Below, in pieces: positions 36,220 to 47,595 of a stretch of DNA of 64,000 bases (position 1 is the stretch's first letter; the number at the start of each line of letters is the position of its first letter). Source of the stretch: Hermodice carunculata (lineage: Eukaryota > Annelida > Polychaeta > Eunicida > Amphinomidae); contig OZ026623.1 in assembly GCA_964020975.1 (NCBI GenBank), forward strand, positions 92,317,442 through 92,381,441, given 5' to 3'. The notes beneath the pieces were generated by a model. It saw only the letters and a list, made by a program, of their open reading frames with translations. It was not told the DNA's origin and searched no databases. A program made the translations under genes and the position numbers.

Positions 36220-36294
36220 TGATTTATTCAAACATGCATATTGTATGTTGGAAGTCTGTGTAGTTAAAATGTACATTTATTTATAAATTAAAGA

Positions 36295-36300
36295 AATAAA
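36295..36300 (+). terminator. Poly(A) signal of the GPCR gene
   Basis: AATAAA 76 bases after the stop codon, followed by a T-rich/GT-rich stretch (TGTTTTGATTTTC). It implies a short 3' UTR ending near 36320. Confidence 0.6.
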
Positions 36301-36523
36301 TGTTTTGATTTTCATTGTCATTGGGTCTGTATGTCTTCAGTCATCAGTGTTTACTGTTTTAACGCCAGTAATGAAACATTCACCCTTGATAAATGCATAT
36401 ATTTAAATGTACATGTAAACTTAATTTAACAAGGGTAGCATGGTTTGGAAAACGCCAACCCTTTTTTTTTTTTAATGATTTTTTATTGTTTTTTTCAACA
36501 TGTAATACAAAGATTCTGTGCAA

Positions 36524-39500
36524 TTAATTTCCAGCGAGATACAAATATATGTTGCTATTACACATAATATGCTTCTCTGTCTCTAACTTATTTTTCAAGG
36601 AACGAAGGAAGGCTCGAAATGAAACCCTTTCTCTTTTACATACAGAACAATGGATAAAATGTTTTGCTTGTAACAAACAATTATTAAGAGCATACCTTTT
36701 TGGTTCATCAAAGTATCCAAACATTATATCTATTTCTGTCAGATTAATGTTATAATTATAAACACATGTGTTCCACCATTGTTGAAATAATTCCCAAAAA
36801 CCAGCAACATGATCACATCTACAAAAACGATGAATGATGGTGTCTTTTTCTACATAAAAATTACGTTGTTCTGATGTTGAAAGTTTATACTTATATAACT
36901 GAGCATTATGTGTCACAAATCTATGTATAATAGTGAACTGGAAACTTTGCAGTCTGGTTTCAAAAGTACATTGAAATGGTAAAGTATGAATTTTTCCCAA
37001 CTGTCTTCACTAAGATTTGAGTTTTCCATCCAACGCTGCCATGCAATAGGTTTCAATTCAGTATTATCAAAATATACTAATGTCCAATAAAATTGTTTAC
37101 ATTGGGTGAAACTTATTTTGCTGTTCTTCCCCTCTGTGTTATCACCGGCTCATCAAAAATATTTCTATCATGGTCACTCAGTAGTAACTGTTTCCATTTT
37201 GATGGAATTGCCAATCGAATAGACAAATATTCCAAAAAATTTATTTGTAGACGAAATTTTCTCAGCAAAATTTCCTGTGACAAAAAATTACCTTCAATGT
37301 CGAGAATATCATTGATTCGCTTGATACCTAATCTGTACCAATGTTTAAGGAAAACATGTCTTTTTTGTATCAAGATGAAATCATTAAACCATATAGATTC
37401 ATTCCTGACTTCATTACCATTAATAGGCCCATTCTTTCTTTTGTACTGGTTCCAAATGTCAATAAGATTTTCATAGAACAAAGGCAACTTCCAATTTTCA
37501 CCAATACAACATCTTGACAAAAACAAATCTTTAACTTGGATGAATGGAATGAAAGCTTGAAATGTATTCCATTTTGCATCATCATCACTAAACAGTCTTT
37601 TGACCCATTTTAACCCTTAAAGTGCTAATCACTGGTATAGTCGTTTTCTCATTACTGTTAAACATAGAATGGTTAAAAGATTCAAATTCCTCATGAAGAT
37701 ACCTTTTATTCAAACACCAGCAAACCTAGTCTAAAGCAAAAAGTAGTCTTAGTCAAAGCTTTCCTGGGGGCACTTTGCACGCAAAGTGCCCCCAGGAAGC
37801 TGTTGACTCCGTCTTAAATCAGTACTTGAAGGGTTAATAATAAAGATTTCACTTGAGATTTTAAATGTAGTATTTTCAGTCCACCATCTTGTATTTTCTT
37901 GTACATTAGTGAATCTTTTACTTTAGGAGTTTGACTATTTCACATGAATTCATGTATGCACTTTTGAACAAGATTAATATATTTCTCGTCAATATATACA
38001 GAGGAAACACAATACAACAGTTTTGATGCAGCTAAACTTTTTAAAACCACATTTCTCCCAATCAAAGACAGGTTTCTGACTCTCCATACATTTAATACAT
38101 CTTTAAAAGACTGCACCTTAATGTTAAAGTTTAAAGAACTCATAACAAGTTCATTTTCATCAAAGGTAATACCCAGTGTAGAGAAGCTTGCATCTCCATC
38201 TAACAGGCAGGTCTCAATCTGGGGAATACTTTTCTCCTCCAATCAGTGCTGCTACTGTTTTCTCAAAATTACATTTAAGACCTGAGCAAGACTCCAAATA
38301 TTTCAACTCCTGAAAAAGAACTTTGGCTGAATCTGGGTCACAAAGGAAATATGGTATCCTCGGCCAACTGACTAATTTTTATTTCAGTATCACCAATAAA
38401 AATACCTTCTATATTAGAGTTAGATCGTACAGCTACAGCAAGGATTTCGACGGCTAAAACAAACAGAAGAGTTGCAAGAGGACATCCCTGTCTAACTCCT
38501 CGGCCCAGTGGGAAAAATTGTGATGCATGCCCATCATTTGTTACACAACTTGAGATGTCATTATTTATTATTGAAACCCATTTACAAAAGTTAGGACCAA
38601 AATTGAAACGTTTCAATACCTGAGCAAGATATTTCCATTCAATAGTGTCAAAAGCTTTCTCAAAGTCGATCATTAATATAAGGCCTGGCAATTTCTTCAA
38701 ATTACTGAACTGAATTACATCTGCTATTAATCTAATGTTTTCACCTGTGTATCTACCTTGGATGTGTCCAGTTTGGTCATTGTTTACCAAAAAAGGGAGA
38801 AACTTTCTTAATCATGTACCCAATACCTTGTCAATTATCTTATAATCAATATTTAACAAAGAAATAGGCCTCCAATGCGAGATTTGTCTTTTTTTGGAAT
38901 TAGGGAAATTATGCCTCTCCGTTGATCAACCGATAGTTTGCTCTCTTCAAATGCATAATTAAAACTATCTAAAACAAAATCATGAACATAGTTCCAGAAA
39001 AATTTATAAAACTCAGCAGTAAGTCCATCAGAACCAGGGCTTTTACCATTTTTAAACAACTTCAAGGCTTCTAAACATTCACTCGCAGTAATCAAATTCA
39101 CACATTTTTGTTTTTGTTGCTCACAAAGTTCAGGAATATCTTCATTGTGGAAAAAATGTTCACAATGAACAACACTGTCTGTGCCAAGTTGTAATGTGTA
39201 CAATGCAGAGAAAAAAGTGCACTGTGCATCTATTATTTGGTCTGGCTGAGTAATTACCTCTTCATTTGCAACTTGTAATTTGGTAATAATCTTGTTTTTA
39301 AAGTTTCTTCTCTCCAGACCAAGAAAATATTTTGAATTCCGTTCACCTGCTTCCATCCATCTAGCCTTAGGTCTAACCACTACATCCTGTGTTTGCCTAT
39401 CATTTACTTCAGTGAGTTTAGCAATTTTATTTTTGTCACTATTTTCGTCCAAAATCAAAATATCTATTTTTTCTTTAATTTCTTGTTCTTGCTTCCTTAC

Positions 39501-39546
39501 TTCACACCTAGCATGTTCATGATCTTCTCCAAGGCCCTCAAATTTG
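36524..39546 (-). pseudogene. LINE ORF2 remnant: RT and C-terminal domain
   Basis: In order on the minus strand: RT lead-in with ARWMEAGERNSKYFLGLERR and KNGKSPGSDGLTAEFYKFFW, GIISLIPKKDK (38853-39540); RT core with VNNDQTGHIQGRYTGENIRL, LMIDFEKAFDTIEW, GRGVRQGCPLATLLF and SQLAEDT (38338-38790); LGITFDENE and VWRVRNLSLIGRNVVLKSLA (37940-38242); GNFLSQEI (37113-37526); and a Cys/His tail with LQSFQFTIIHRFVTHNAQLY (36524-37000). The catalytic YADD box reads LAED. An in-frame TGA at 37940-37942 sits where Trp is expected and at least two frame changes occur. The nested MITE adds 224 net bases, which exactly explains the frame change across it. Clade (L1/Tx1-like) is inferred from motif style. 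Confidence 0.85.
37610..37837 (-). mobile_element. piggyBac-like palindromic MITE nested in LINE
   Basis: TTAACCCTTAAAGTGCTAAT at the left and CAGTACTTGAAGGGTTAA at the right give matching inverted ends with TTAA duplicated on both sides. The internal palindrome has arms GCTTTCCTGGGGGCACTTTG and complement. Both ends are intact and the LINE reading resumes on each side, so this is the best-defined copy of the family and proves it moved after the LINE inserted. Confidence 0.88.
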
Positions 39547-39550
39547 AAAA

Positions 39551-39657
39551 TACAACAAAACCTCTCTAACCGAACACCTCCGTATACCAAACACCTCTCT
39601 ATACTGAATACTTTTTTCCGTTCCCAAGGGTGTTCAGTATAGGGAGGTTTCACTGTA
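39551..39657. mobile_element. Short pogo-like MITE
   Basis: TA-CAACAAAACCTCTCTAACCG at the left and TATAGGGAGGTTTCACTG-TA at the right form inverted repeats of about 27 bp with TA flanks, and CTATACTGAA words repeat inside. The CAGTRAAACCTC end is typical of pogo/Tigger-derived MITEs. It lies at the 5' boundary of the LINE. Confidence 0.6.
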
Positions 39658-40949
39658 CATTTAAAGTGAAAAGAAATAGCACAGATCATACACAAGAGGT
39701 TTCCATGGCAAGTAATTATATGTGCATGGGAAAGATATAACACCATACATCATGATTATACACAGTCATAAATCTTACATAATATACAGTACGTGAGTGT
39801 TCATCTTGTCAGTAATTTGGCAAAGTTTAAGCAAACAGTGCTACTTGTTTGTTGTCAATGCATTTAGGTGCTTGATTCTTTCAATATGAAAGTACAAGTA
39901 CTCCTACTGAGACCATTAGAATTGTTGAAGAAGAGTCCCCAGCATGTCAGGGCCGTAACTGCAAGCAACTGCACACAAACCACCAGGGCTTACTATTGAG
40001 GACCCCAAAGGTGGATTTTGTAAAAGCTCTAACCTTGTCTACCTCCTCACATGCAAAACATATCAGAAACAGTATGTACAATGTACATGTAGGACAAACT
40101 TACTTAAGGATAGGTTGTGTGAAGACTTTTGTTATTTCAGTAAAAATGCAACTGTTGGTGAGACAGTTTGCTCAAGCTATACCACAGTGGACTCACTCTA
40201 GAAGTCCACATCTCTGGGTACATGGACATCCAAACAGCCCTGAGATTAGGACATGGGAAGGCAGTGTAACAAGGCAGAAGTACTGCATGCACCAACTCCA
40301 CCCCATAGATCCATTTGGCCACAATATCATTGGAAACTGACCAAGATTTGTTGTTCATGCAGTCTTACATGTGTACCAAACTTGTAATGTCTCAACTCAC
40401 TTTCCCATGTCAAAGTGTCATTTTCTCAACACATTGGTATTCTAAAAGAATTTCATGATGCTAATAAATAAAGACTATAAATAGGAAAACTTGGGCTCAT
40501 CCTATTACCATATCTGAACAGCAACTCCCTTCCCCCACTGTTCCTCACCAGGTAGATCTCAAGCAATATGCACCAGCTGACACATCAGGGACAATTTACT
40601 TGTCTTCCATTTATAAAAAAAAACACAGCCATGCCCTATGACAGCATTGGATGGGAATCTACTGGAATTTACAAATGTAATTAACAAGAGGACCATGGGC
40701 TGACTTTAAACAACAGTATGTGTGCATGTTAGCTAATTGTGCCACATTACAATGATAAATAGACAGGGTGCCAGAACACTTGTCAACAGTTGAATCCCAC
40801 AAACTTGGTACCTGAAGAGGTGGAGGATATTTGAAACTGGGTCAAGCCAGTGAGGAATTTGTGCTTTTCATGACACTTGTCCTCTTGTTTTAGCTTGCTG
40901 TGAATTTGTATGATTGCAAGGATTGAGCTTCTAAACAGAAAAGAAAACT
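39658..40949. other. No gene seen
   Basis: No supported coding region. No further LINE homology was seen beyond the MITE. Confidence 0.5.
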
Positions 40950-42470
40950 GGTACAAAAAGATGTCACGGACATGCCACCTAGTTAACACCTCTCTTTGAC
41001 CCTTCCACAAGCAACATTTCTGCCAACTTTTAGCATAATCTGAGAGATCATTTTGGACAAGTTGAAAGTAGCAAAAAACACAAAAATTAATGATAAAGGA
41101 AGACACTGTAGTGCCACCTGTTGACCAAATTAAGGTGTAAGGGTGTACAGAAGTGTTCCTATGCAATTTCAAATCAAACGGCCAGGTAAATTCAGTGAAG
41201 ATGATTTAAGATTTTTGCCAAAATATTAAAAATAGAAATTCATCAAAAAAAACATTGCAGCAAATTGACCATCTGACCAAAGTTGGTAGAAATCCATCCA
41301 GGGTACATTCCCACCTAAGTTTGAAGTGGATCTGGCAGACAGTTTTGGAGAAGTCAAAAAGTGAATTATCATTGCAATCCCCATTTACTTACATAATCAA
41401 TACAAATGTATGAATTAACTCATTAAGTACCAAAATTGAAAAAAAAAATCCTTAATAATCAGGGATCAAGAGTATCACCATTGAGTCAAATTTCTTGTTT
41501 AACCCTGCCACAAGCTACATTTGCACCAAGCTTCAGAATAATATGAATGATGGTTTGAACAACAAGTATCCAAATTGAAAACTTTAATGCAATAAAGAGT
41601 ATCAATACCTATTACGGAGTAAACAAACTACTTTTCCCACCAAGTTTCAGCACAATCTGACAGTTATTAAGTTTTGGACATGAAGTCAAAGTAGCAAAAA
41701 CAAGAAAAAAAATTACCATATAGAAAAATTGCAGTGCCTCCTGTTGAACAAATTAAGGTCTCGAGGTCCCCAGACTGTTCATATGTGTATAAATGCAATT
41801 TCAAAGCAATTGGCCAAGGGTGGAGAAGATTTCTTAAAGATTTGAAATCACAATTAACTTTTATAGTAATGAACGGGAATGTATGCATTAGCTGACAGGT
41901 ACCCAAATTAAAAAATGCATTAAAAGTCAGGAATCCAGAGTATCCCCATCTAGTGAAGAACTATATTTGACCCTTCTGCAAACTAATTTTTCAGAAGTGT
42001 CCCTATGCAACTTCAAAGCAATTGACAGACAGCTTCAGAGAATATTTTTCTTTTTTTAATTTTGCCAAAAATCACTGGATGATGATCATTTGAACAAAAT
42101 CTGTAGAAATCCACCCAAGGTTCATCAGCACGAAGTTTGAAGTGAATCTGGTTTTGGAAAAGAAGTAAAAATTGTGAATTTCCATTGCAATCTCCGTTGA
42201 CTTGCATCGCAATGAACAGGAATGCATGCATGAACTGACAGGCAAACTGAAAAATTTGTTGAAAATCATGGATCCAGAGTATCCCCACCTAGTGAACAAG
42301 TTTGATTGACCATTCCACATGCTACAGTTTCACCAAGTTTCAGAACCTGAGTAATGGCTTTGGAAAAGTTAAAAATATAGAAAAACAGCAAAAACTTGTT
42401 GCAAAATGCAGAAAAATGGCAGAACCAAATTAAGGACTAAGGATTCCCAGAAGTGTTGCTATGAAACTGG
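40950..42470 (+). mobile_element. Diverged pearl/Helentron-like satellite core
   Basis: Three or so degenerate units share with the elements at 54641 and 60948 the same order of words: TGACCCTTCCACAAGC, CAGCATAATCTGA-like text, GTGCCACCTGTTGA, CAAAGCAATTG, CCACCCAAGGTTCAT, AGTTTGAAGTGAATCTGG and CCATTGCAATC. Divergence is much higher than between those two copies, so this is an older insertion. The hairpin-bearing ends and ACGG microsatellite were not found. Confidence 0.65.
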
Positions 42471-42744
42471 AAAATGTGTATGGACCCAGTGTGACATACT
42501 ACAGGTACAAGGTAGGTAAAAATTTGTAGCTGGCTGGTTGAAATATAATCATGGTTCATGGAAACTAATAAACTGCGAACTCACTGTAAATATGAAAGTA
42601 CTTTTGTACAGGAAGCTTATCTAAATCTAAAATTGGCTCTTATGGCATGACAAAATTTTACAACACTAAGAGTCAGGGCCCATGATTTAAAATTGAAACT
42701 GGTCATTATACACTGTAAAAGCACTCGATTCAGTAGCAGAAACT

Positions 42745-43265
42745 GTAGCTATTTTGAACAAGTACCCGAGTTTTTCTCTGACACTATTATTCCAAACACC
42801 ACCAAAACGTGCCATGGTAACTGACCTAGCAGTGAAATTTTGCATCTGGTTTGGAATAGTCATCATGTTTAAAATTATACAAATTAGGGCAATCAAAATT
42901 TTAAAAGCTCCATATCTTCCAAACTGTTGTAGAAAGACACAAAATTTCAATGTGCATGTACAGGTTTGTGACACATGCCAATATAATGGACAGTCAATTA
43001 AAGTTGTAGAATTTTAAAATATGATAATTAAGGGCATAAAAAAATTTTAAAAGTTGAATATCTCCAAAACTATTATATATAGAGAATCCATTCCAACTTC
43101 AATTTACGGGTATGCGGCAAAGCCACATCCAGTGAACCATGAACCAAAGTTGTAAAATTTCAATCGATGCAAGTTAGGTGAATATGCAAAATTTAAATCT
43201 AAATACATGTAGCTTCAAAAGTGTTATGGAAAGAGGTGGCATTCCAACTTCAACTCACGTAGACC
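42745..43265 (+). mobile_element. Helitron-like family H, 5' part
   Basis: Begins with GAGTTTTTCTCTGACACTAT and CACCAAAACGTGCCATGGTA, then AAAGCTCCATATCTTCC and one or two core units with ATTCCAACTTCAATTTACG and CCAGTGAACCATGAACCAAA. The same order occurs inverted at 43951-44790 and 47060-47345. The copy lacks the 3' hairpin and is truncated. Confidence 0.65.
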
Positions 43266-43950
43266 AGTGGCCTACCCTAAAAAGTGGCTTATTTAAGGAT
43301 ATACCCCTCCCTATGGTAGAACAAATAACAACCCATTTTTTATTAAAGATTGGCATATTCTGCATTGGATTATGATGGTTGTGGTCCATTAATTTGATGA
43401 CAGGGGTATTTTATAGCCATATCTTTGAAAATAGTAGTCATCACTTTAACTATCATTCCATACAAGACACTACTGAGCATAACTTCAAAAATAAATTCAA
43501 GAAACATACCAAATATGGCTCATAGTATCTGAAATAATATGGCAAGGACTGTACAAATGATGTTTGCATGGTTTTGTTGTCATAAAATGTCGAAAAATAC
43601 CAAATTTGGGCAAATTAGTGCAAAAATTCCTTCAGGTTCGATATTCTACGCTGCATAAAATGTTACACAGTGCTCAAAGTCCTTGCTCTAGGAAAACATT
43701 TAATGCACCAAAAATTGCCCTAATTGTCGAGCTAAAAAGCAATATGCTAAATATAGCCTCACCTTTCTCAGAATTTAATTGGAGAGAGAGGAGTTACCCC
43801 CCCCCCCCTATTTTCTGGCAGATATAAAATGGTAATTTTTTGACCAGAACTGCATAATCTAACTATACAATCAAAACTGAACAGGTAATGGTTGCAAATC
43901 ATAACAATGTATGTTTTCAGTCGTCCAGTAGTTGTCAAAAAAAGCATAAA
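43266..43950. other. No gene; poly-C run
   Basis: No supported coding region. A C run of about 13 lies at 43797-43809. Confidence 0.5.
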
Positions 43951-44790
43951 ACTAAAAAAAAGAAGATTTGCGTCACAGCAAATCTATCTGGGTGCCTTCA
44001 AAATGAGAACAGTTTGAAATGCTATACTTTGCCATCGTTCAACATAATCTAAATTTTGTGTATTAGCTTAATTGTCATAAATTAAAATGCTCAGCCTTGG
44101 TTCTTGGTTCAAAGGATGTGGCCATGTCCCAAACTTATAAAGTGAAGTTTGAATGAAACTAGTATCTATAGTAGTTTTGAAGCTATTTAACATTCTAATT
44201 TTGTGTATTTGTCTACTTTGCATGAATCATAAGCCTAGAAGAACTTTGGTTTATTGTTCATTGCATGGGGTTATGCCACAAACCCATAAATTGAAGTAGA
44301 AATGGCACCTCTATCATAGATTTGAAGCTATTAAAGATTTATATTTTGCATATTCACCTAATTTGCATAAATTAAAATCCTACAACTTTGGTTCATGGTT
44401 CATTGGATGCGGCTTTTCCACAATCCTACAAATTGAAGTTGGAATGGCATCTCTATGAACAATAGTTTTGGAGATACTCAACTTTTAAATTTTTCAATGC
44501 CCCTTATTAGCATAATTTGAAATTCTACAACTATACTGTCCATTATAGTGGCAAGTGTCACAAAGGTATATATGCACATTGAAATTTTGAGTCCATCTGC
44601 AATAGTTTGGAAGATATGGCGCTTTTAAAATTTTTGTTGCCTCTAAAATTTGCGTAATTTTAAACATCATGACTATTCCAAATGAGATGCACACTTTTGC
44701 TGGTTATGTCAGTCACCATGGCAAGCTTGGTGGTTTTTTCCAATAGTGTCTGAAAAAAACTCTGGACCAACTTGGTCAGAAAGAAAAACA
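43951..44790 (-). mobile_element. Helitron-like family H, longest copy
   Basis: Read on the minus strand it starts near 44790 (TTTCTGACCAAGTTGGTCCA), passes CACCAAGCTTGCCATGGTGA, AAAAGCGCCATATCTTCC and three to four core units (CCAATGAACCATGAACCAAA-type text), then GAAGGCACCCAGATAGATTT and a hairpin AGATTTGC/GCAAATCT (43964-43985). The CTAG terminus seen in the sister copy is changed here. It encodes nothing, so it is non-autonomous. It is the only copy in the window with both parts, about 840 bp. Confidence 0.7.
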
Positions 44791-44892
44791 TTGGCTTTTT
44801 ATTTCTTTGTTAATTTATCTGAGATGATAAACAACCTGTCCTATGTGACCACATTTATCTGGCATTAGGGGTGGTCTTTAATTGTAGGTACC

Positions 44893-44985
44893 ACTGTACA
44901 GTAAAACCTCTCTACAATGGGCACCTTCGCGACCAGAGAAAAGTGCCCAAACCTGAGAAGGTCAGCCCTTCTGGGCAGTATTGAT
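44893..44985. mobile_element. Partial pogo-like MITE end
   Basis: TACAGTAAAACCTCTCTACA followed by GGGCACCTTCGCGACCAGAG and AAAGTGCCC. The first 20 bases are a CAGTAAAACCTC-type end with TA flank, and GGGCAC ... GTGCCC pair inside. The opposite end was not found. Confidence 0.45.
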
Positions 44986-45683
44986 GAGTATATGTGCATG
45001 TACAGTGTACACATATAATAATACAGAGGGATGTATATACAAATACAAAACTGTCTTTGTTCCTTTATTACATAAACAAAGTTTAACAAATGCTGTCACA
45101 AAACTACATGTACATGTACCTGTGAACTGAGACATGCATTATACTGACTCAGTATTGGCTATGAAGTGCAGTCTTCATCTCACTGGTTACAAGAAAACAA
45201 AGACATGAAAGTGTCCATTGAGATGGCACAAATTCGCACACTTTTTCAAAATTCACCAAAATGTGAAAACAGTCACTGAGGACTATAAGTCAGACTTTGA
45301 TCAGTCCAGCAAACTCAGCTCTGTATGTAGTCTATTTTTAGCAGAGGGTACGCTCTGGCTTGTTCTGCTTAGAATTCTAACCCCTCTGATCCCTTGGGAC
45401 TGATAAGCCTAGCAGACTCCTAGCCTCATGCAGGCAAACTCTGACTGGTCAGTCTCAGCCATGGTGCACTTCTTACAGCTCTGTCCAGCATTAGTGTGAA
45501 CATGGATCAGATGTGTTTCTTGCATAAACAGAAAGACTTTCTCTGTATTTTATTGAGAACCTCATTACACAGTGGTTGGGAGTTCCCCCACCGCACCCAC
45601 CCTACTCCTACCTCCCCTTTGCCTTGAGACCCAAACCTTTCAAACCATAAACCCAGCAGGCATGGCCAGAAGGCTGCCTATGA
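44986..45683. other. No gene seen
   Basis: No supported coding region or strong repeat. Confidence 0.5.
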
Positions 45684-45768
45684 AGGTGTTACGCTACTTA
45701 TTCAACCCGCAAAAAATGGGAACAAACCAGGTTGCAGTCTGTACCTTCCAAAATAACTTATAAACCCA
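45684..45768 (+). repeat. Direct repeat, left copy (85 bp)
   Basis: GGTGTTACGCTACTTATTCA through CAGTCTGTACCTTCCAAAAT to TTATAAACCCA is repeated with about six differences at 46855-46938. The repeats start TGTTA and end CCCA after the first G's. The 1.09 kb between has no coding frame that I recognise. Confidence 0.85.
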
Positions 45769-46854
45769 AACCTATCGTATGCCAAATTGTTCCTTGCAAT
45801 ATTCTGAATAATCCCAGAAGAAGAAAACCTGGTCATCATTGGGAAAATTTTAAGATATTACCGTTTGCTACAGCCAAAGTACTGACAGCAGTCACGCCGC
45901 CTTGCGCAGTGACTCGAAGTACTCACATGGTGGCTATGTGTATTCAGTCACTATGCTGGGTATGTTGAAAACTGACATGTCAATAAATACCACACATTGT
46001 ACCTGTCAGTTTCAGAAAAAAAAAGGTTTTTACTGTGGTCAGAATTATGTAAGAGGCAGCCCCCTGTACCTGTAAGGATCATTTCTAATATGCATTCTAT
46101 AATGCCGAATTACTCACGTAGTACCTTAAGGGAACAAGTCATCTCCACAATTATCAAGTAAATGATCTTTGAAGATTGGAAATATTGTTTTGGGTACAAA
46201 TCATATTTAAAAGCTTGAACTGGGGCCACTATTTTTCCCTAACAGCCATATGTAATGCAATAAACCAGAATGCATATGAGCAAAAGCTGAAAAATTGTGT
46301 GTGCATGTTGCAGGGGTATGCTACCAAATTTTTTTTCCAATGATGCCTATTGTAAATTGTGTTTTTCATGAGGTAAATATTGTGAACTTCCATAAAAAAT
46401 ACATGTCATGTTGGTTTATAGACTTTGGAATTGAATACGGTGACCGTAACTGAAACTCCATACCCTCTCAGATACAGAATTTTGCCCATAGTTGAAATCG
46501 CCATCCATCTAAACTGAGCTTTCTGTCCTCTTTAACAGTAATATCCTATTTTTGGAGTTTTCGTAGTCATGAGTGTGCTCTCCATAATGAAATTATGACC
46601 CAGAAACCTATGGCATCAGTTAAAATTGTGTGAGACATGAATCACAAAGCAAATTGTTTGCGGACCTCCCTCATTTTGTACAATTGAGTGTTAATTTTGA
46701 GCATAAATGTGATTTAAGTTATCACAATGCACTTTTATGTGTTTATTCATTCAAAGAATGTAACATTTCAAGTAATTAAATAAAACAATGACCATACAGA
46801 CCTGATAATGGGTCTTTCTGCTGCCCAAAGTAGTCACCTGCAGTGCCCCTTAAG
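45769..46854. other. No gene between the direct repeats
   Basis: Non-coding as far as can be seen; no recognisable domain, primer site or strong internal repeat. Confidence 0.5.
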
Positions 46855-46938
46855 GTGTTACGCTGCTAATTCAACCCGCAAAAGATGTAAACAAACCAGG
46901 TTGCAGTCTGTACCTTCCAAAATAACTTATAAACCCAC
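46855..46938 (+). repeat. Direct repeat, right copy (84 bp)
   Basis: Second copy of the sequence at 45684-45768, same orientation. Flanks outside the repeats are unrelated. Confidence 0.85.
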
Positions 46939-47059
46939 GTAATACCATGAGACAGGTTCAAGTATCATGAATGCAAAATGGTTGCCTAGCACCATGGAGG
47001 CCTATAACATGCAGTACAGCAGAAGCCATAGTCAAAATGTGGATTGTTGGGAAATTAAT

Positions 47060-47345
47060 TGAATTTAGCATACATTGAAATTCCCCAGCTTTTGTTTGCA
47101 TGCTGTTGGATTTGCCAGTTGTCTCAAACCTATATGTGTAAGTTAAAACTTTCTGTATATCTCCAATAGTTTAGAAGATATGGAGCTTTTAAAATTTTAA
47201 TTGCCCCTCATTTGCATAACTTTAATCATCATGACTATTCCAAGTCAGGTGCCTAATTTCACTGGTAGGTCAGTCACCATGGCAAGTTTGGTGGTTTTCG
47301 AAATAGTAGGGTCTGAGAAAAACTCCAGACAAATCTGGCCGTAAA
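47060..47345 (-). mobile_element. Helitron-like family H, 5' part
   Basis: Minus-strand copy of the 5' block: GAGTTTTTCTCAGACCCTAC, CCACCAAACTTGCCATGGTG, AATTAAAATTTTAAAAGCTC and CATATCTTCTAAACTATTGG. Its 5' edge runs into a GA/GAAA microsatellite, which may have grown from the AGAAAGAAA sequence of the element's own end. Confidence 0.65.
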
Positions 47346-47382
47346 GAAGACAGAAAGAAAGAGAGAGAGAGAGAGAGAGATA

Positions 47383-47430
<48 letters not shown>

Positions 47431-47432
47431 AA
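47346..47432. repeat. GA and GAAA microsatellite
   Basis: AGAGAGAG (about 24 bases) followed by about 12 copies of GAAA. It creates Phe/Leu/Ser open frames on the minus strand that are not genes. Confidence 0.95.
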
Positions 47433-47466
47433 AACAAAATGTCTGGGTTGGCACCCAGACATAATA

Positions 47467-47595
47467 AATCACAATACTGGAACTTACTTTCTCCACTGTG
47501 CGACGCTGCGCCCGATACCGCCGGGCTCGTCACAGCCCAGTGGTGTCGGGCGCAACACATTGCACAGTTGAGAAAGTAAGTTCCAGTATGTGATT
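47467..47595. repeat. Long palindrome, GC-rich centre
   Basis: Arms of about 55 bp (AATCACAATACTGGAACTTA ... CTGCGCCCGATACC) are near-perfect reverse complements around GCCGGGCTCGTCACAGCCC. It has the form of a palindromic MITE like those at 2090 and 10299, with unrelated sequence. Confidence 0.85.

Larger units (their letters stand above)
36462..39550 (-). mobile_element. 5'-truncated L1/Tx1-like LINE
   Basis: A non-LTR retrotransposon copy of about 3.1 kb on the minus strand. It ends at 36462-36495 in an A-rich tail with an AATAAAAAATC signal (seen as T-rich on the plus strand). The protein region runs from about 39546 to 36524. The apurinic endonuclease domain expected upstream of RT is missing, so the copy is 5' truncated near 39550, exactly where a small MITE now lies. 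A TTAA MITE (37610-37837) is nested inside. It sits 150 bp past the GPCR poly(A) signal in convergent orientation. It is decayed and cannot move. Confidence 0.85.

Noticed and set aside
36524-39746. Host gene on the minus strand
   Set aside because: Motifs are those of LINE reverse transcriptase with a decayed catalytic box, frame changes and a poly(A) tail.
45684-46938. LTR retroelement
   Set aside because: Only short direct repeats are seen, without coding text or a recognisable primer site; kept as a repeat only.
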